Shown here: piece by piece, positions 9,367 through 19,100 of the stretch
Position numbering within the stretch: the stretch's first letter is position 1
Layout of the letters: every line of letters begins with the position of its first letter
DNA from: an uncultured bacterium
GTDB lineage: Bacteria; Calescibacteriota; Calescibacteriia; Calescibacteriales; Calescibacteriaceae
Reading direction: 5' to 3'
Assembly (NCBI GenBank): GCA_938036315.1
Contig: CALHPK010000001.1
Coordinates: 144,109-208,108, forward strand
Length of the DNA stretch: 64,000 bases
Made by a program: the position numbers and the translations under genes
The notes under the pieces: generated by a model
Seen by the model: only the letters and a program-made list of their open reading frames with translations
Databases searched by the model: none
What the model was told of the DNA's origin: nothing

Positions 9367-10461
9367 TTAGAATAGCTCAGCTTTCATCTTGAGAAGCCTT
9401 CTTGCTTTCTCCTTTGCTATCTCGTTTGGGAGCTTGGCCTCAGGTATAGACCCTGAGTCGGTTTCAAGTATATACTGAATCATTTCATCAAATATTTGTT
9501 CGCCTGTCTTTTCTGTGAAGAGAGCTGAAACTTCAGGTGAAGAAATCTGTTTATATTCTTCTTCAAGCTTTTTGACCTGTTCTTGAAGCTTCTGCCTTAC
9601 CCCCTCATCCTCTACCTCTTCTATGGTTGATTTATAACCTTCTATTTTCTCTCTTAATCTTTCTACCTCCTCCTGGTATACCTCTTTCTCGGTTCTATCT
9701 TTCAGAAGTGTCGCGTAAAATTGAGCGTATGGAACATATGCAAGCAAGAATTTTCCATCAGATTTTCTAAAGGCTCTACTGAAAAATATCTTTGATTTTG
9801 TTGGACTCCCCCCAAGGATACTCGGAGCAGTCGCATAAAAAGAAGCTCTCAAGATCAGCGGAGTCCCATAATAGTAGCCTTCATCCAATTCAATAAGTCT
9901 ATCCATAAAAGCTAGGAGTTTTGAGATTTCTGCAACAGTCTCCGGAGTCCCTCCAGATGCTGAGATCCAGTACGCAAGGCAGGATGTATACCAGAAGGCT
10001 AATTTTATATCATCTTTACTTATGGTCTTAGCAAGATCTTCGAATTGAGCTTTATTTTCTTTCAACAACTTCAGAACCTCCGCAAATTTTTTATTCCTCA
10101 AGGATAACCCTTTTTCTGCATGCATATATCCTTTGCGGTATAGAATAGAAGCCTTCTCCCTGTCTTCATCTTCTACAAAAGCAAACCCCCATGAACAGTA
10201 AGCTTCAGCAAGAGCCTCAAGAATTACGGTATTGTTAGGATCGAGCATAAGAGCGGTTTCCATAATCAGTATATTTGAAGCTATGCCAGAACCTAAGACA
10301 AAAGGAATATCATACCTCTGAATCAGAGGTGAGAACTCAGCAGTAGTTTCAGCAGTAGTCACAACAGCTATCTTCTTTATATTGCAAGAAGCAAAAAGCA
10401 ACCCGCCTATCAACGATGCCAATATAACTTTTTTACTTTTACTTCCACCAACCATCACCAT
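9367..10461 (-). CDS. TatT/Tp0956-like lipoprotein (TRAP transporter T component family)
   Basis: A helical-repeat lipoprotein resembling TatT (Tp0956), which in Treponema is tied to a TRAP transporter. Family landmarks are ALMLDPNNTVILEALAEAY, YRKGYMHAEKG, ELDEGYYYGTP, ATAPSILGGSPTKSKIFF and LAYVPYAQFYATLLKDR. A signal peptide with lipobox-like LFASC puts the lipidated Cys at residue 26. The frame opens at 10497, but GGAGG at 10466-10470 precedes tandem ATGs at 10464, 10461 and 10455; I chose 10461 for spacing and signal-peptide length. The stretch before the C-terminus has a coiled coil rich in Glu and Lys. No DctM or DctQ gene is nearby, so the partner is unknown. Confidence 0.8.
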   Translation of the reverse strand: MVMVGGSKSKKVILASLIGGLLFASCNIKKIAVVTTAETTAEFSPLIQRYDIPFVLGSGIASNILIMETALMLDPNNTVILEALAEAYCSWGFAFVEDEDREKASILYRKGYMHAEKGLSLRNKKFAEVLKLLKENKAQFEDLAKTISKDDIKLAFWYTSCLAYWISASGGTPETVAEISKLLAFMDRLIELDEGYYYGTPLILRASFYATAPSILGGSPTKSKIFFSRAFRKSDGKFLLAYVPYAQFYATLLKDRTEKEVYQEEVERLREKIEGYKSTIEEVEDEGVRQKLQEQVKKLEEEYKQISSPEVSALFTEKTGEQIFDEMIQYILETDSGSIPEAKLPNEIAKEKARRLLKMKAELF

Positions 10462-10504
10462 CATTCCTCCTTCAGCTTTCTCAAATATAATTTCCATTTT
10501 AAAA

Positions 10505-10510
10505 AATATA
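10505..10510 (-). promoter_or_regulatory. candidate -10 box for the TatT-like gene
   Basis: TATATT on the reverse strand ends 7 bases before the first ATG of the frame (10497). Transcription would start at about that ATG, which would also place the internal GGAGG and the preferred start inside a short leader. Confidence 0.4.
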
Positions 10511-10639
10511 CTTTAATTAATTAATTATGTAATTTATTTTTTCAACTTTTCACAGACCTTTTCCTGCACCCTGTAGTAAACATCAAATCCTGTCATTAAC
10601 AATTTTTGGATTCTTCAGCTATTTTACTTACGTAATCTC

Positions 10640-11521
10640 CTATTTGAGTTCTGCAAAAATCTCTATATTTGCTCCCCTACCCAAAATGTAAGCAAGCAGT
10701 GCAACCGGGAGTTTAACAACCCTAAAAATAAATCCATCAAAATCTCCTGGTTTCCTTATCCAGAAATCTTTTCTATCATATACCTTTACCTTTAGTATCT
10801 CAAATCCATTGTCTGACAGAAATTTTTTTATGCTCTTTTCAGACCAGAAAAAAGGGTGCTGTAGAGAAAAAAATTTACTTTGTACAGGGACTTTAATAAT
10901 ATACCTTAAGATGTCATATATGTTCTTGAATTGATTTGGGATTTCCATAACTAAAAGTCCCCCTTGGTTCAGTAGGCTCTTGATTTTGCTTAAAGCTCTC
11001 ACAGGATCAGTAAAGTGCTCGAACACATGGTTCATATGTATAACATCAAATTTGGTCTCCGTATGGAAATCGAAAAATGAACAGGCTACAACGTTCAGGT
11101 CATCATACTTTGCTCTCACTTTTGATATCACATACTCTGATATATCTATGCCTACTGGATTGAGACCAAGGTCCTTGGCACATCTTATAAATAGTCCGTA
11201 GCCACAGCCGACATCAAGTATAGATGCTTTTCTCCTTTGTTTAATTTTTATAATATTTCTAATTCTCCTTTTGAAATAAAATTCATCAGAAATAGCTGAT
11301 AATCTTTTATCAAACGTTTCTCCAGAATAAAGCTCATCAAAATATCCTTGCGAGTAGAAATTTTTGTATTCATCATCACTCATAAATGGATAGAGCCATC
11401 TAAGATCGCAAGCTTTGCAGACAAGGATTTTTTCCTTCTCAAGATTTAAAATATATTTCGCAAAGTTATCCTCACTACTTGTCTCATTACCACATATTAC
11501 ACATTTTCTAAGATAAATCAT
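10640..11521 (-). CDS. class I SAM-dependent methyltransferase with N-terminal zinc-binding Cys pairs
   Basis: A SAM-dependent methyltransferase of the methyltransf_11/12 type. Cys7, Cys10, Cys35 and Cys38 (CVICGNE and CKACDL) form a putative zinc ribbon. Motif I is SILDVGCGYGLF near residue 105, followed by VGIDISE and the HMNHVFEHF motif typical of methyltransferases near sugar-modifying genes. The C-terminal region, about residues 250-290, is hydrophobic. The ATG at 11521 is preferred over 11557 because the protein then begins right before the zinc motif. The divergent glycosyltransferase suggests methylation of a surface polysaccharide sugar, but that is inference. Confidence 0.82.
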   Translation of the reverse strand: MIYLRKCVICGNETSSEDNFAKYILNLEKEKILVCKACDLRWLYPFMSDDEYKNFYSQGYFDELYSGETFDKRLSAISDEFYFKRRIRNIIKIKQRRKASILDVGCGYGLFIRCAKDLGLNPVGIDISEYVISKVRAKYDDLNVVACSFFDFHTETKFDVIHMNHVFEHFTDPVRALSKIKSLLNQGGLLVMEIPNQFKNIYDILRYIIKVPVQSKFFSLQHPFFWSEKSIKKFLSDNGFEILKVKVYDRKDFWIRKPGDFDGFIFRVVKLPVALLAYILGRGANIEIFAELK

Positions 11522-11640
11522 ATTAATAATAGCTATATCAATAACCAGACAATGCAATCAGATACTAAAACAAAATAATTGTAATAATAATAACAACATC
11601 TTAGTAATTAATTGTAAGCAGTAATTAATCATAAATGAGA

Positions 11641-11646
11641 TATAAT
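11641..11646 (+). promoter_or_regulatory. consensus -10 box before the family 2 glycosyltransferase
   Basis: A perfect TATAAT ends 11 bases before the ATG at 11658. The predicted transcript would have a leader of only a few bases, and no Shine-Dalgarno sequence is present. Confidence 0.5.
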
Positions 11647-11657
11647 ATAACAATAAA

Positions 11658-12578
11658 ATGCAAATTGGCTGTGTGATCCTAAATTGGAATAATTACATAG
11701 ATACAAAAGAATGTATAAACTCTATATTAGCAAGTAAAGGTGAGGTAAAAAAGAAGATAGTTTTAGTTGATAACTGTTCAACTGACGATTCCTTTGAAAG
11801 ACTCTTAAGAGACTTTGGCAGGCCGGAAAATATATTTTTCATAAAGAATGAACAAAATAGAGGATACGCCGGTGGAATCAACTCAGGCATAAGATACATC
11901 TTAAAAAATTTCAATTGCCCATACATAATTGCTATGAACAATGATATAATCATTCCTGACTTTTTCTTTGATAATATGCTCGAGATAGTATCAAAAAATA
12001 ATATCGATATAGCTTCTCCTGTATTCCTCGATTACAGAACAGGAAAGGTTAAGTTTGAAGGTGTCAAAAAGTTATTCATACCACTGCTTCATCACATAGA
12101 GATTAAAGGTAATTACGGTAAACTTGACTGGTGGCCCGCCGAGGTGGTTATGGGAGCTTCAATGATGTTCTCAAGTCAATTTCTGAAAAATGAACTCTGG
12201 CTCTACGAACCTTTTTTTCTATACTGCGAAGAAGATGAAATATGCATAAGAGCAAAAATGAAAGGATACAAAGTCGGTATATGCGGAAAAGCAATCCTTT
12301 ACGATAAGGGGAAGATGAGCCTAAAAAGAGGAAAACAGAAAAAAGAAGATGCAATTTACTTTACCATAAGAAATAGATTTATCTTAGCAAAGCTCTTGAA
12401 ACAATATGGATATCTCTCAAAAAGTGAGTTTTTCGGATTCAATATAACATTCACCATCGCTTGCATCGTACTCTCCACATCACTAATCTATAACTTCAAA
12501 GTATCAACAGCAATCATAAAAGGTGTGAGAGACGGATTCAAAGCAAAGATAGAACCACATTACATCTACGGAAGCTGA
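11658..12578 (+). CDS. family 2 glycosyltransferase (rhamnosyltransferase-like)
   Basis: A 306-residue GT-A fold glycosyltransferase that uses a nucleotide sugar to extend a surface glycan. The N-terminal strand is CVILNWNN, then LVDNCSTDDSF binds the nucleotide, NRGYAGGINSGI is the family 2 hallmark, and AMNNDIIIP holds the metal-binding acidic motif. WPAEVVMGASMMF and FLYCEEDEICIRA mark the acceptor-side catalytic region. A hydrophobic stretch near residue 260 may attach it to the membrane. It runs divergently from the methyltransferase and overlaps the end of the convergent CgeB-like gene by 13 bases. Donor sugar unknown. Confidence 0.88.
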   Translation: MQIGCVILNWNNYIDTKECINSILASKGEVKKKIVLVDNCSTDDSFERLLRDFGRPENIFFIKNEQNRGYAGGINSGIRYILKNFNCPYIIAMNNDIIIPDFFFDNMLEIVSKNNIDIASPVFLDYRTGKVKFEGVKKLFIPLLHHIEIKGNYGKLDWWPAEVVMGASMMFSSQFLKNELWLYEPFFLYCEEDEICIRAKMKGYKVGICGKAILYDKGKMSLKRGKQKKEDAIYFTIRNRFILAKLLKQYGYLSKSEFFGFNITFTIACIVLSTSLIYNFKVSTAIIKGVRDGFKAKIEPHYIYGS

Positions 12579-13549
12579 ACGGGACCAAACTTCCTCACAA
12601 CTATACCCCTCAAACCAGATTTTATCCAAATCCTTCTGACAATCTCCAGGATTATAAAAAGCATCATCTGACTAGTTGATGGTTCCACCTTACCCGCACT
12701 ATATAGATGCAGAGCATCTAGACTTTTAAACATCTTCTCCACCCTGTTTTTATATGTATGCTTCTCCAGAACTTCTATCATCCCTGAACGTGCTATCCTT
12801 TCACGCTCCTCATCATTCCTAAGATAATAACTTATCTTCTCGAACATATCATCTTCTGATGAGAATACAACTAACTGCTCTCTACTAAAAAGGTCTTCCC
12901 TGCCGTCAAAATCCTTAGATAAAACCATAGAACCAGAACACATCCCTTCAAAAACCCTCATATTTAGGCCAAACCTTTTATTAAGATTCAGAACGATCTT
13001 TGCCGATGAATAAATCTTACCAATGTCTTGACAATTTGCCACGCCGAAAAAGAATTTCAATCCCATCCTCTCAAGTAGATCCCTCATCCTCAAACGCTCC
13101 TTGTCCAGAGAACCTACAAATGCTAAATCATAGATCTTCAGCTGTGCCTGTTGCTTATGAAATGGGGGATAACATGCGAGAGGCAACCACTCTACTTTTC
13201 TACCAGTATCAATAGATAACTTCTCCGCAAATATCTTTTGGGAACAGAAAACTATATCAAAGTATCTCGACATAATTTTATCCAACTTAAATGAAAAGGG
13301 GGTGTCTATAAACCAAAATATCGAAGGAGAAAGATCCGATGGGAAAGAATAATGTGAAGAATCATCAACACAGATATAGGCTGTATACCTACCTTTTATT
13401 TTATTTTTTATCCGATATGCCGAAAATGGATCGAAAAGATCGACGGTAAAGCCGAGCTCTTCAAGAGTTCGGTGGACATAATAACCTGTAGAGCACATCT
13501 GCCCAGAATAAAAAATCGCAACTTTACCTTTGTTCCTTGACATCGGCAT
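12566..13549 (-). CDS. CgeB-like glycosyltransferase
   Basis: A GT-B type glycosyltransferase of the CgeB/YkvP family. Visible segments are VAIFYSGQM at the N-terminus, ALHLYS and related strands, DLAFVGSLDKERLRMRDLL in the middle and the C-terminal nucleotide-sugar region LNMRVFEGMCSGSMVLSKDF, where an RxFEGxxxG pattern is family-typical. Length 327 is normal. It faces a family 2 glycosyltransferase and shares 13 bases with it at their 3' ends, so the pair may belong to one polysaccharide pathway. The start is at 13549, with a second ATG two codons later. No donor or acceptor can be assigned. Confidence 0.78.
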   Translation of the reverse strand: MPMSRNKGKVAIFYSGQMCSTGYYVHRTLEELGFTVDLFDPFSAYRIKNKIKGRYTAYICVDDSSHYSFPSDLSPSIFWFIDTPFSFKLDKIMSRYFDIVFCSQKIFAEKLSIDTGRKVEWLPLACYPPFHKQQAQLKIYDLAFVGSLDKERLRMRDLLERMGLKFFFGVANCQDIGKIYSSAKIVLNLNKRFGLNMRVFEGMCSGSMVLSKDFDGREDLFSREQLVVFSSEDDMFEKISYYLRNDEERERIARSGMIEVLEKHTYKNRVEKMFKSLDALHLYSAGKVEPSTSQMMLFIILEIVRRIWIKSGLRGIVVRKFGPVQLP

Positions 13550-13609
13550 TATATCTTTATTTACTACATCTGCCTACGATTACCCTTGATAGATTTCTAA
13601 TCTATTTAC

Positions 13610-14038
13610 CTATTTCTGCTCCTCGGTTTCCTGTTCCTTCTTTTCTTCCAGTGCCTTTTTGAACCTTTCCTTCAACTCTGGTATAATCTTCTCAGCAACT
13701 TCAGGAATAAGGTTTATCACTTTTTCCACTATCATAGATTGTGGTCTTCCCATGGAGTAGAAAAAAGCTTTGCCCTCATCACCTACGACAAGAATCCCTA
13801 CGGGCTCAACAGACAAAGCTCCCCCTGAAGCTCCAATTTCATTTTTATTCCTTGATCCAGCCATAAAACCTATTTTTATCTTTGAAAGGGTTATTATACT
13901 TGACCTCCCAAGTTGCACAGGTCTGCTTATTATTGTCTCAGATTTCACTATCTCCTTTATCTTATCAAATAGTGAATAGAGAATCTGCTCAAGCCCACTA
14001 CCTTCCTGCTGTAACAACTCCTTCTTTTCCTTCTCCAT
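13610..14038 (-). CDS. GerW/YtfJ-family protein
   Basis: A 142-residue protein of the spore YtfJ/GerW family, which also occurs widely in non-sporulating bacteria. Characteristic parts are PVQLGRSSIITLSKIKIGF, the glycine-rich GASGGALSVEPVGILVVGD and the C-terminal helix with LIPEVAEKIIPE. The final residues are highly charged (Glu, Lys, Gln). No other sporulation gene is in the window, so a spore role is not implied. The family has no settled biochemical activity. The ATG at 14038 gives a full-length protein. Confidence 0.85.
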   Translation of the reverse strand: MEKEKKELLQQEGSGLEQILYSLFDKIKEIVKSETIISRPVQLGRSSIITLSKIKIGFMAGSRNKNEIGASGGALSVEPVGILVVGDEGKAFFYSMGRPQSMIVEKVINLIPEVAEKIIPELKERFKKALEEKKEQETEEQK

Positions 14039-14270
14039 ACCTTTAATTTAGTCGGAATAACCTCCTTTTTTTTATAATTTTATACTTACTTATGAGTATA
14101 CATACAGGAACTTTATCTTAAGAATTCACCTCAAGAAAATGAAAACTGAATAACTTGATAAACCATCAGATAGGAACTTCTCACACTGCAACTGAGAAAA
14201 CACAAAATTGAACAAAAATGATTAAATTTTACTTGATTAGAACGGATAGTAATAAAGATAAAAATTTACG
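14039..14270. other. 232-base divergent spacer with a candidate promoter for the copper-efflux block
   Basis: No gene is seen. On the plus strand TTGATT (14233-14238) and GATAAA (14257-14262) are 18 bases apart, and the latter ends 8 bases before the ATG at 14271. I found no clear inverted-repeat operator. Confidence 0.35.
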
Positions 14271-14627
14271 ATGATCGATTTTAGTGTGATAAAGAAGTTC
14301 ATACTTGCTTTACTTCTTTTAAATTTCTTTTTGCCCAATAAGGTTTGCCTTAGTGAAGCGATCTCTCTAATTCCCAGCAAGTTGATCACTGAGCAAAACC
14401 ATAAATGCTGCAAGGGTGAAAAGGCAAAAAAAGAAAGTCCAGAAACTTTTAAGAAAGTTGCTCCTGATTGCTGCACCGGAAACTGCGCATGCACATCTCA
14501 ATTTTTAACTAAACTTGAAACCCCAAAAGTAAATCCCATAAGAATCTACTACATAGATTTTTCTGGACAAATATACACAAAAATTTTCTCAAGAGATATA
14601 TTTTACCCGCCTAAAATGTCAGCGTAA
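14271..14627 (+). CDS. small exported Cys-rich protein upstream of copper efflux genes
   Basis: A 118-residue protein I do not recognise. Residues 7-24 form a signal-peptide-like hydrophobic segment. The mature part has paired cysteines: Cys46-Cys47 after His44, then Cys67-Cys68, Cys72 and Cys74 in DCCTGNCAC. Many Lys residues lie between the clusters. It is the first gene before cusB and cusA, so a periplasmic copper-binding or metal-delivery role is a fair inference, but no known chaperone such as CusF (which uses Met, His and Trp) is matched. Thiol-rich motifs of this kind suit Cu(I), Ag(I) or Hg(II). Confidence 0.7.
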   Translation: MIDFSVIKKFILALLLLNFFLPNKVCLSEAISLIPSKLITEQNHKCCKGEKAKKESPETFKKVAPDCCTGNCACTSQFLTKLETPKVNPIRIYYIDFSGQIYTKIFSRDIFYPPKMSA

Positions 14628-14665
14628 GGCAAACTATACCTGACAGCCGAACTTTCAGCCTTACT

Positions 14666-14683
14666 TTAAAAACCTTAAAAACC
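14666..14683. repeat. 9-base tandem duplication
   Basis: TTAAAAACC occurs twice in tandem (14666-14674 and 14675-14683), just upstream of the cusB ribosome binding site AAGGAGG at 14696-14702. Confidence 0.75.
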
Positions 14684-14710
14684 TTACACCCAAAAAAGGA
14701 GGTTTTTAAA

Positions 14711-16183
14711 ATGGAAAGCACAAAAAACAGGAAAATTAAAAGTAAACAAGGCATACTTGTTATCTCGGCAGTTGCAATCTTGATCACACTCTTTATAGGT
14801 TATAGAATTCAGATCATTCACCAGATTACACATCTGATCCAACTATCGCATGGGCAAAAGGATAAAAAAGCACACGAACAAAAAAGCAAAGAAAAAAAAG
14901 AGTATTACTGCCCCATGCACCCGGAGGTCAGACAAAATAAACCAGGAAGATGTCCAAAATGTGGGATGTATCTCGTTCCAGCTACTCAGGAGCCTAGCAA
15001 GGAACAAGAATTAAAAGAACACGAACACAAGCAAAAACATCAATCTCTTTACCACTGCCCTATGCACCCCCAATATATCTCCGATAAGCCCGGAGAATGT
15101 CCAATATGCGGTATGAGATTGGTCAAGATTGATCAAACAGTAGAACCAGAACCTACCAGAACAAAATATCACACCGTCGAAGGTAGAGTTCCTATAAAGA
15201 TATCCCCTGAAAGACAGCAACTTATAGGTGTAAAATTTGCCTATGCCGAAAAAAGAAGACTCATAAAAACCCTAATTGTACCTGGATATGTTGATTTTGA
15301 TGAAAGAAGATTTGTTAGAGTTAATGCAAGGTTCGACGGATGGGTAGAAAAGCTTTATGTAAATTATACTGGAGCATTTGTGAAAAAGGGACAACCCCTT
15401 GCTGAATTATACAGTCCAGAAGTTGTTCTGGCGCAAGAAGAATATATAGTTGCCAAGAGAAATTCGGAAAGACTCACAGACTACGCTTTGCGCAAATTTA
15501 ATCTCCTGAACATCCCAGAATTTGAAATTAGAAAACTTGATGAAACTGAAATTGTAAGAAGAACCCTGCCAATTCGCTCCCCAGCCTCGGGTTTTGTCAT
15601 CGAAAAGAATGTAGTTGAAGGACAAAAAGTTTCAGCAGGCGATGACCTGTACAAATTGGCTGATCTATCCTACGTCTGGATTCACGGGAATGTATACGGA
15701 TACGAAGGTAAAGCAATAAAAATCGGACAAGATGTTAAAATAACCTCCCCATACAATCCAGAAAAATCCCTACCCGGTAAGATTAACTATATCTATCCAT
15801 ACCTTGATAAAGATACAAGGACAACCAGAATAAGAGTTGATGCTAAAAACAACGGAGAACTGAAACCTGGCATGTATGTAAACCTTGAAATAGATGTAGA
15901 TTATGGGATAAGACTTTCTATTCCTTCGTCTGCAGTACTGGAACTTGGAAGGACAAATTATGTTTTTGTTGATGCTGGAGATGGATACTTTGAACCTCGA
16001 GAGGTAAAACTCGGTATAAGAACTGATGACTACTATGAAGTTGTTGAAGGATTAAGCGATGGAGAAAAAGTCATCTCATCCGCAACATTTCTTATCGACT
16101 CAGAATCTGCTATGAGATATGCTATCGAACTTATGAAGAATGAGAAGGGAGGAGAAAAACAAATAAATGGACATAAACATTAA
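14711..16183 (+). CDS. cusB: CusB-like RND efflux periplasmic adaptor with two heavy-metal-binding domains
   Basis: The adaptor links the inner-membrane RND pump to an outer-membrane channel and passes on metal ions. Residues 14-30 are a membrane anchor. Two heavy-metal-binding domains follow, each CPMH plus CPxCGM: 67-70 with 81-86, and 116-119 with 130-135. The adaptor core then has GWVEKLYVNYTGAFVKKGQ, a hairpin, a lipoyl-like return strand (SGFVIEKNVVEGQKV) and the C-terminal barrel. The 490-residue length reflects the doubled metal domain. AAGGAGG lies 8 bases before the ATG. cusA starts 6 bases after the stop. No CusC/TolC gene is adjacent. Confidence 0.93.
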   Translation: MESTKNRKIKSKQGILVISAVAILITLFIGYRIQIIHQITHLIQLSHGQKDKKAHEQKSKEKKEYYCPMHPEVRQNKPGRCPKCGMYLVPATQEPSKEQELKEHEHKQKHQSLYHCPMHPQYISDKPGECPICGMRLVKIDQTVEPEPTRTKYHTVEGRVPIKISPERQQLIGVKFAYAEKRRLIKTLIVPGYVDFDERRFVRVNARFDGWVEKLYVNYTGAFVKKGQPLAELYSPEVVLAQEEYIVAKRNSERLTDYALRKFNLLNIPEFEIRKLDETEIVRRTLPIRSPASGFVIEKNVVEGQKVSAGDDLYKLADLSYVWIHGNVYGYEGKAIKIGQDVKITSPYNPEKSLPGKINYIYPYLDKDTRTTRIRVDAKNNGELKPGMYVNLEIDVDYGIRLSIPSSAVLELGRTNYVFVDAGDGYFEPREVKLGIRTDDYYEVVEGLSDGEKVISSATFLIDSESAMRYAIELMKNEKGGEKQINGHKH

Positions 16184-16189
16184 GCTGTC

Positions 16190-19100
16190 ATGATAGAAAA
16201 GATAATAGAATTCTGTGCAAAAAATAGGTTTCTTGTTCTTTTACTTATTTTGTTCTTAGTTTTATGGGCATACCGATCTTTGAAAAATATTCCATTAGAT
16301 GCCATTCCAGATTTATCTGAAACGCAGGTTATTATACTTGTGAGGTGGGATAGACCACCACAAATTATAGAAGCGCAAGTTACATATCCCATCATAACAG
16401 CTCTTCTGGGAGCGCCACGAGTCAAAGATATAAGAGGAATAACAGATTATGGATTCTCTTTCATCTATGTGATATTTGAAGAAGGAGTAGATATTTACTG
16501 GGCACGCTCCCGAATCATAGAATACCTATCAAATATAATTCCAAAACTACCAGAAGGTATACAGGTTGAACTGGGTCCAGATGCTACAGGACTTGGATGG
16601 GTCTTTATGTATGCCTTAAAAGACAGGAGTGGGAAGCATTCACTTGAAGAACTCCAAGCATTTCAGAAATGGCATCTAAAGTACATCTTGCAATCTGTTA
16701 AGGGAGTTGCAGAAGTTTCCTCAATAGGTGGATTCACCAAACAGTATCAAGTTATTCTAAATCCTCAGTTACTGCTATCATATGGAGTCTCAGCAGCAGA
16801 AGTTGTGAATGCAATTCAGAAATCAAACCAGGAACAGGGAGCAAGGATTATTGAAATGCAAGGAAGAGAATATATGGTCACTGCAAAAGGATATATAAGT
16901 TCTATAGAAGATATCAAAGAAATTGTTGTAAAGGTCAATTCTGATGGAATCCCCATAAAGATAAAGGATTTAGCAAATGTAAGGATCGGTCCAGACATAA
17001 GGCGCGGGATCGCAGACCTTGATGGCGAGGGAGAAGTCGTCGGCGGGATAGTTATTATGAGAACCGGTGAAAATGCCCTTGAAGTGATAAAGCGCGTAAA
17101 GGAAAAACTAAAAGAGGTAAGACTCCCAGATGGTGTCGAACTTGTCATAACCTATGACCGATCGGATCTTATCCTAAAAGCTATCGATACCCTAAAAAGA
17201 AAGCTCACAGAAGAGATGATCATTGTTTCTGCCGTGATCTTACTCTTCCTCCTACATATTCCCTCAGCAGTTGTTCCGATCGTAATCTTGCCAACAGCTG
17301 TTCTGCTCTCATTCATCCCTATGTACTACCTCCGCATAACTTCAAACATCATGTCCCTCGGTGGGATAGCTCTATCAATAGGCGCTATGGTCGACTCAGC
17401 TTTGGCGATAATTGAAAACTCTCACAAAAGATTAGCTCCCCTATGGCGAGATGGTAGAAACACCCTTAAAGATTATGAAAGCATCCTTATAGGGGCAATA
17501 AAAGAGGTTGGAAGACCCGCATTCTTCACTCTTCTTGTTATTACAGTATCATTTCTTCCAATCTTCGCTTTAGAATCAACCGAGGGCAAACTCTTCAAAC
17601 CCTTAGCTTTCACAAAGACATTCTCGATGCTCTTTGCATCCTTACTATCTATAACCTTAGTTCCCGCAGTAATTACTACACTCGTAAGACCATATCCACT
17701 CCCTGGCTTCAGAAAAATTTGGGATGAAGAGGAACATCCTATATCAAAATTTCTTCATAGAGTGTATACTAAAATTGTAAGGGTTGTACTGAAATACCCA
17801 AAAGCTGTTGTAACCTCCGCCGGAATCATATTCCTGGGGACCTTACCTTTACTACTCAAACTTGGAAGCGAATTTATGCCACCACTCAATGAAGGGAGCA
17901 TTCTTTACATGCCGACAACTCCTCCCGGCATCTCAGCAACCGAAGCGGGAAGGCTTCTACAGATTCAAGATAAGATCCTAAAAAGCTTTCCTGAAGTCCT
18001 GACAGTATTCGGCAAAGCAGGAAGAGCGGAAACATCTACTGACCCAGCCCCCTTATCTATGATGGAAACCGTAGTCACTCTAAAACCCCCACATGAGTGG
18101 AGAGAAAAAGATGTATGGTACCGGTTTTTACCAGAACCCCTGAAAAAGCCCCTGAGATTAATCTGGCCTGACAGAATCTCTTGGGAAGAACTCATAGAAC
18201 AGATGGATAAAGCTCTGCAAATACCCGGACAAGTAAACGCATGGACAATGCCAATTAAAACCAGAATTGATATGCTCACAACAGGAATAAGAACCCCTAT
18301 TGGAATCAAAATCTACGGATATGATCTTGATGAAATCGACAAGATAGGGCAGAAGATAGAATCCATCCTCAAGGATATCAGTCGGACCCGAAGTGTGTTT
18401 GCTGAAAAAATAGGTCAGGGATACTTCATAGACATAATCCCTAAAAGAGAAGAGATAGCAAGGTATGGACTTACCATTGAAGATATCCACAGAGAAATTC
18501 TTGCATCGATCGGAGGTGAAAATATAGCTTTCACAATTGAGGGTATGGAACGATTCCCGATAAATGTCAGATATCCTTATGACTACAGAAATTCTCCAGA
18601 AAAACTTAAGAATGTTTACATAAGAACATCACACGGATTTTTTGTTCCCCTCTCTCAGCTTGTGGATATTTCCATATCTACCGGACCATCAATGATAAGA
18701 AATGAGAACGGCAGATTAGTCAACTATGTTTATGTTGACATAGAAGGGAAAGACATAGGAGGATATGTTAGGGAGGCAAAAAGATTAATCAATGAAAGGC
18801 TCGAACTTCCACCGGGATACACTTTGGTATTTTCTGGACAATACGAATATATGGAGAGAGTAAAAGAAAAACTCAAATTTGTAGTTCCGTTGACGCTTTT
18901 CTCTGTTTTTCTTCTCCTTTACATCAATACAAGATCTTTCATAAAGACATCTATTGTTATGCTTGCGGTTCCGTTCTCACTTGTAGGTGCAGCTCTAATA
19001 CTTTACATTCTCGATTACAACGTTAGTATAGCTGTGTGGGTTGGAATCATAGCACTGCTTGGAGTTGATGCGGAGACCGGAGTATTTATGCTACTGTACC

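Noticed and set aside
13610-14038. Evidence for sporulation from the YtfJ/GerW gene
   Set aside because: The family occurs in many non-sporulating bacteria and no other spore gene is present.
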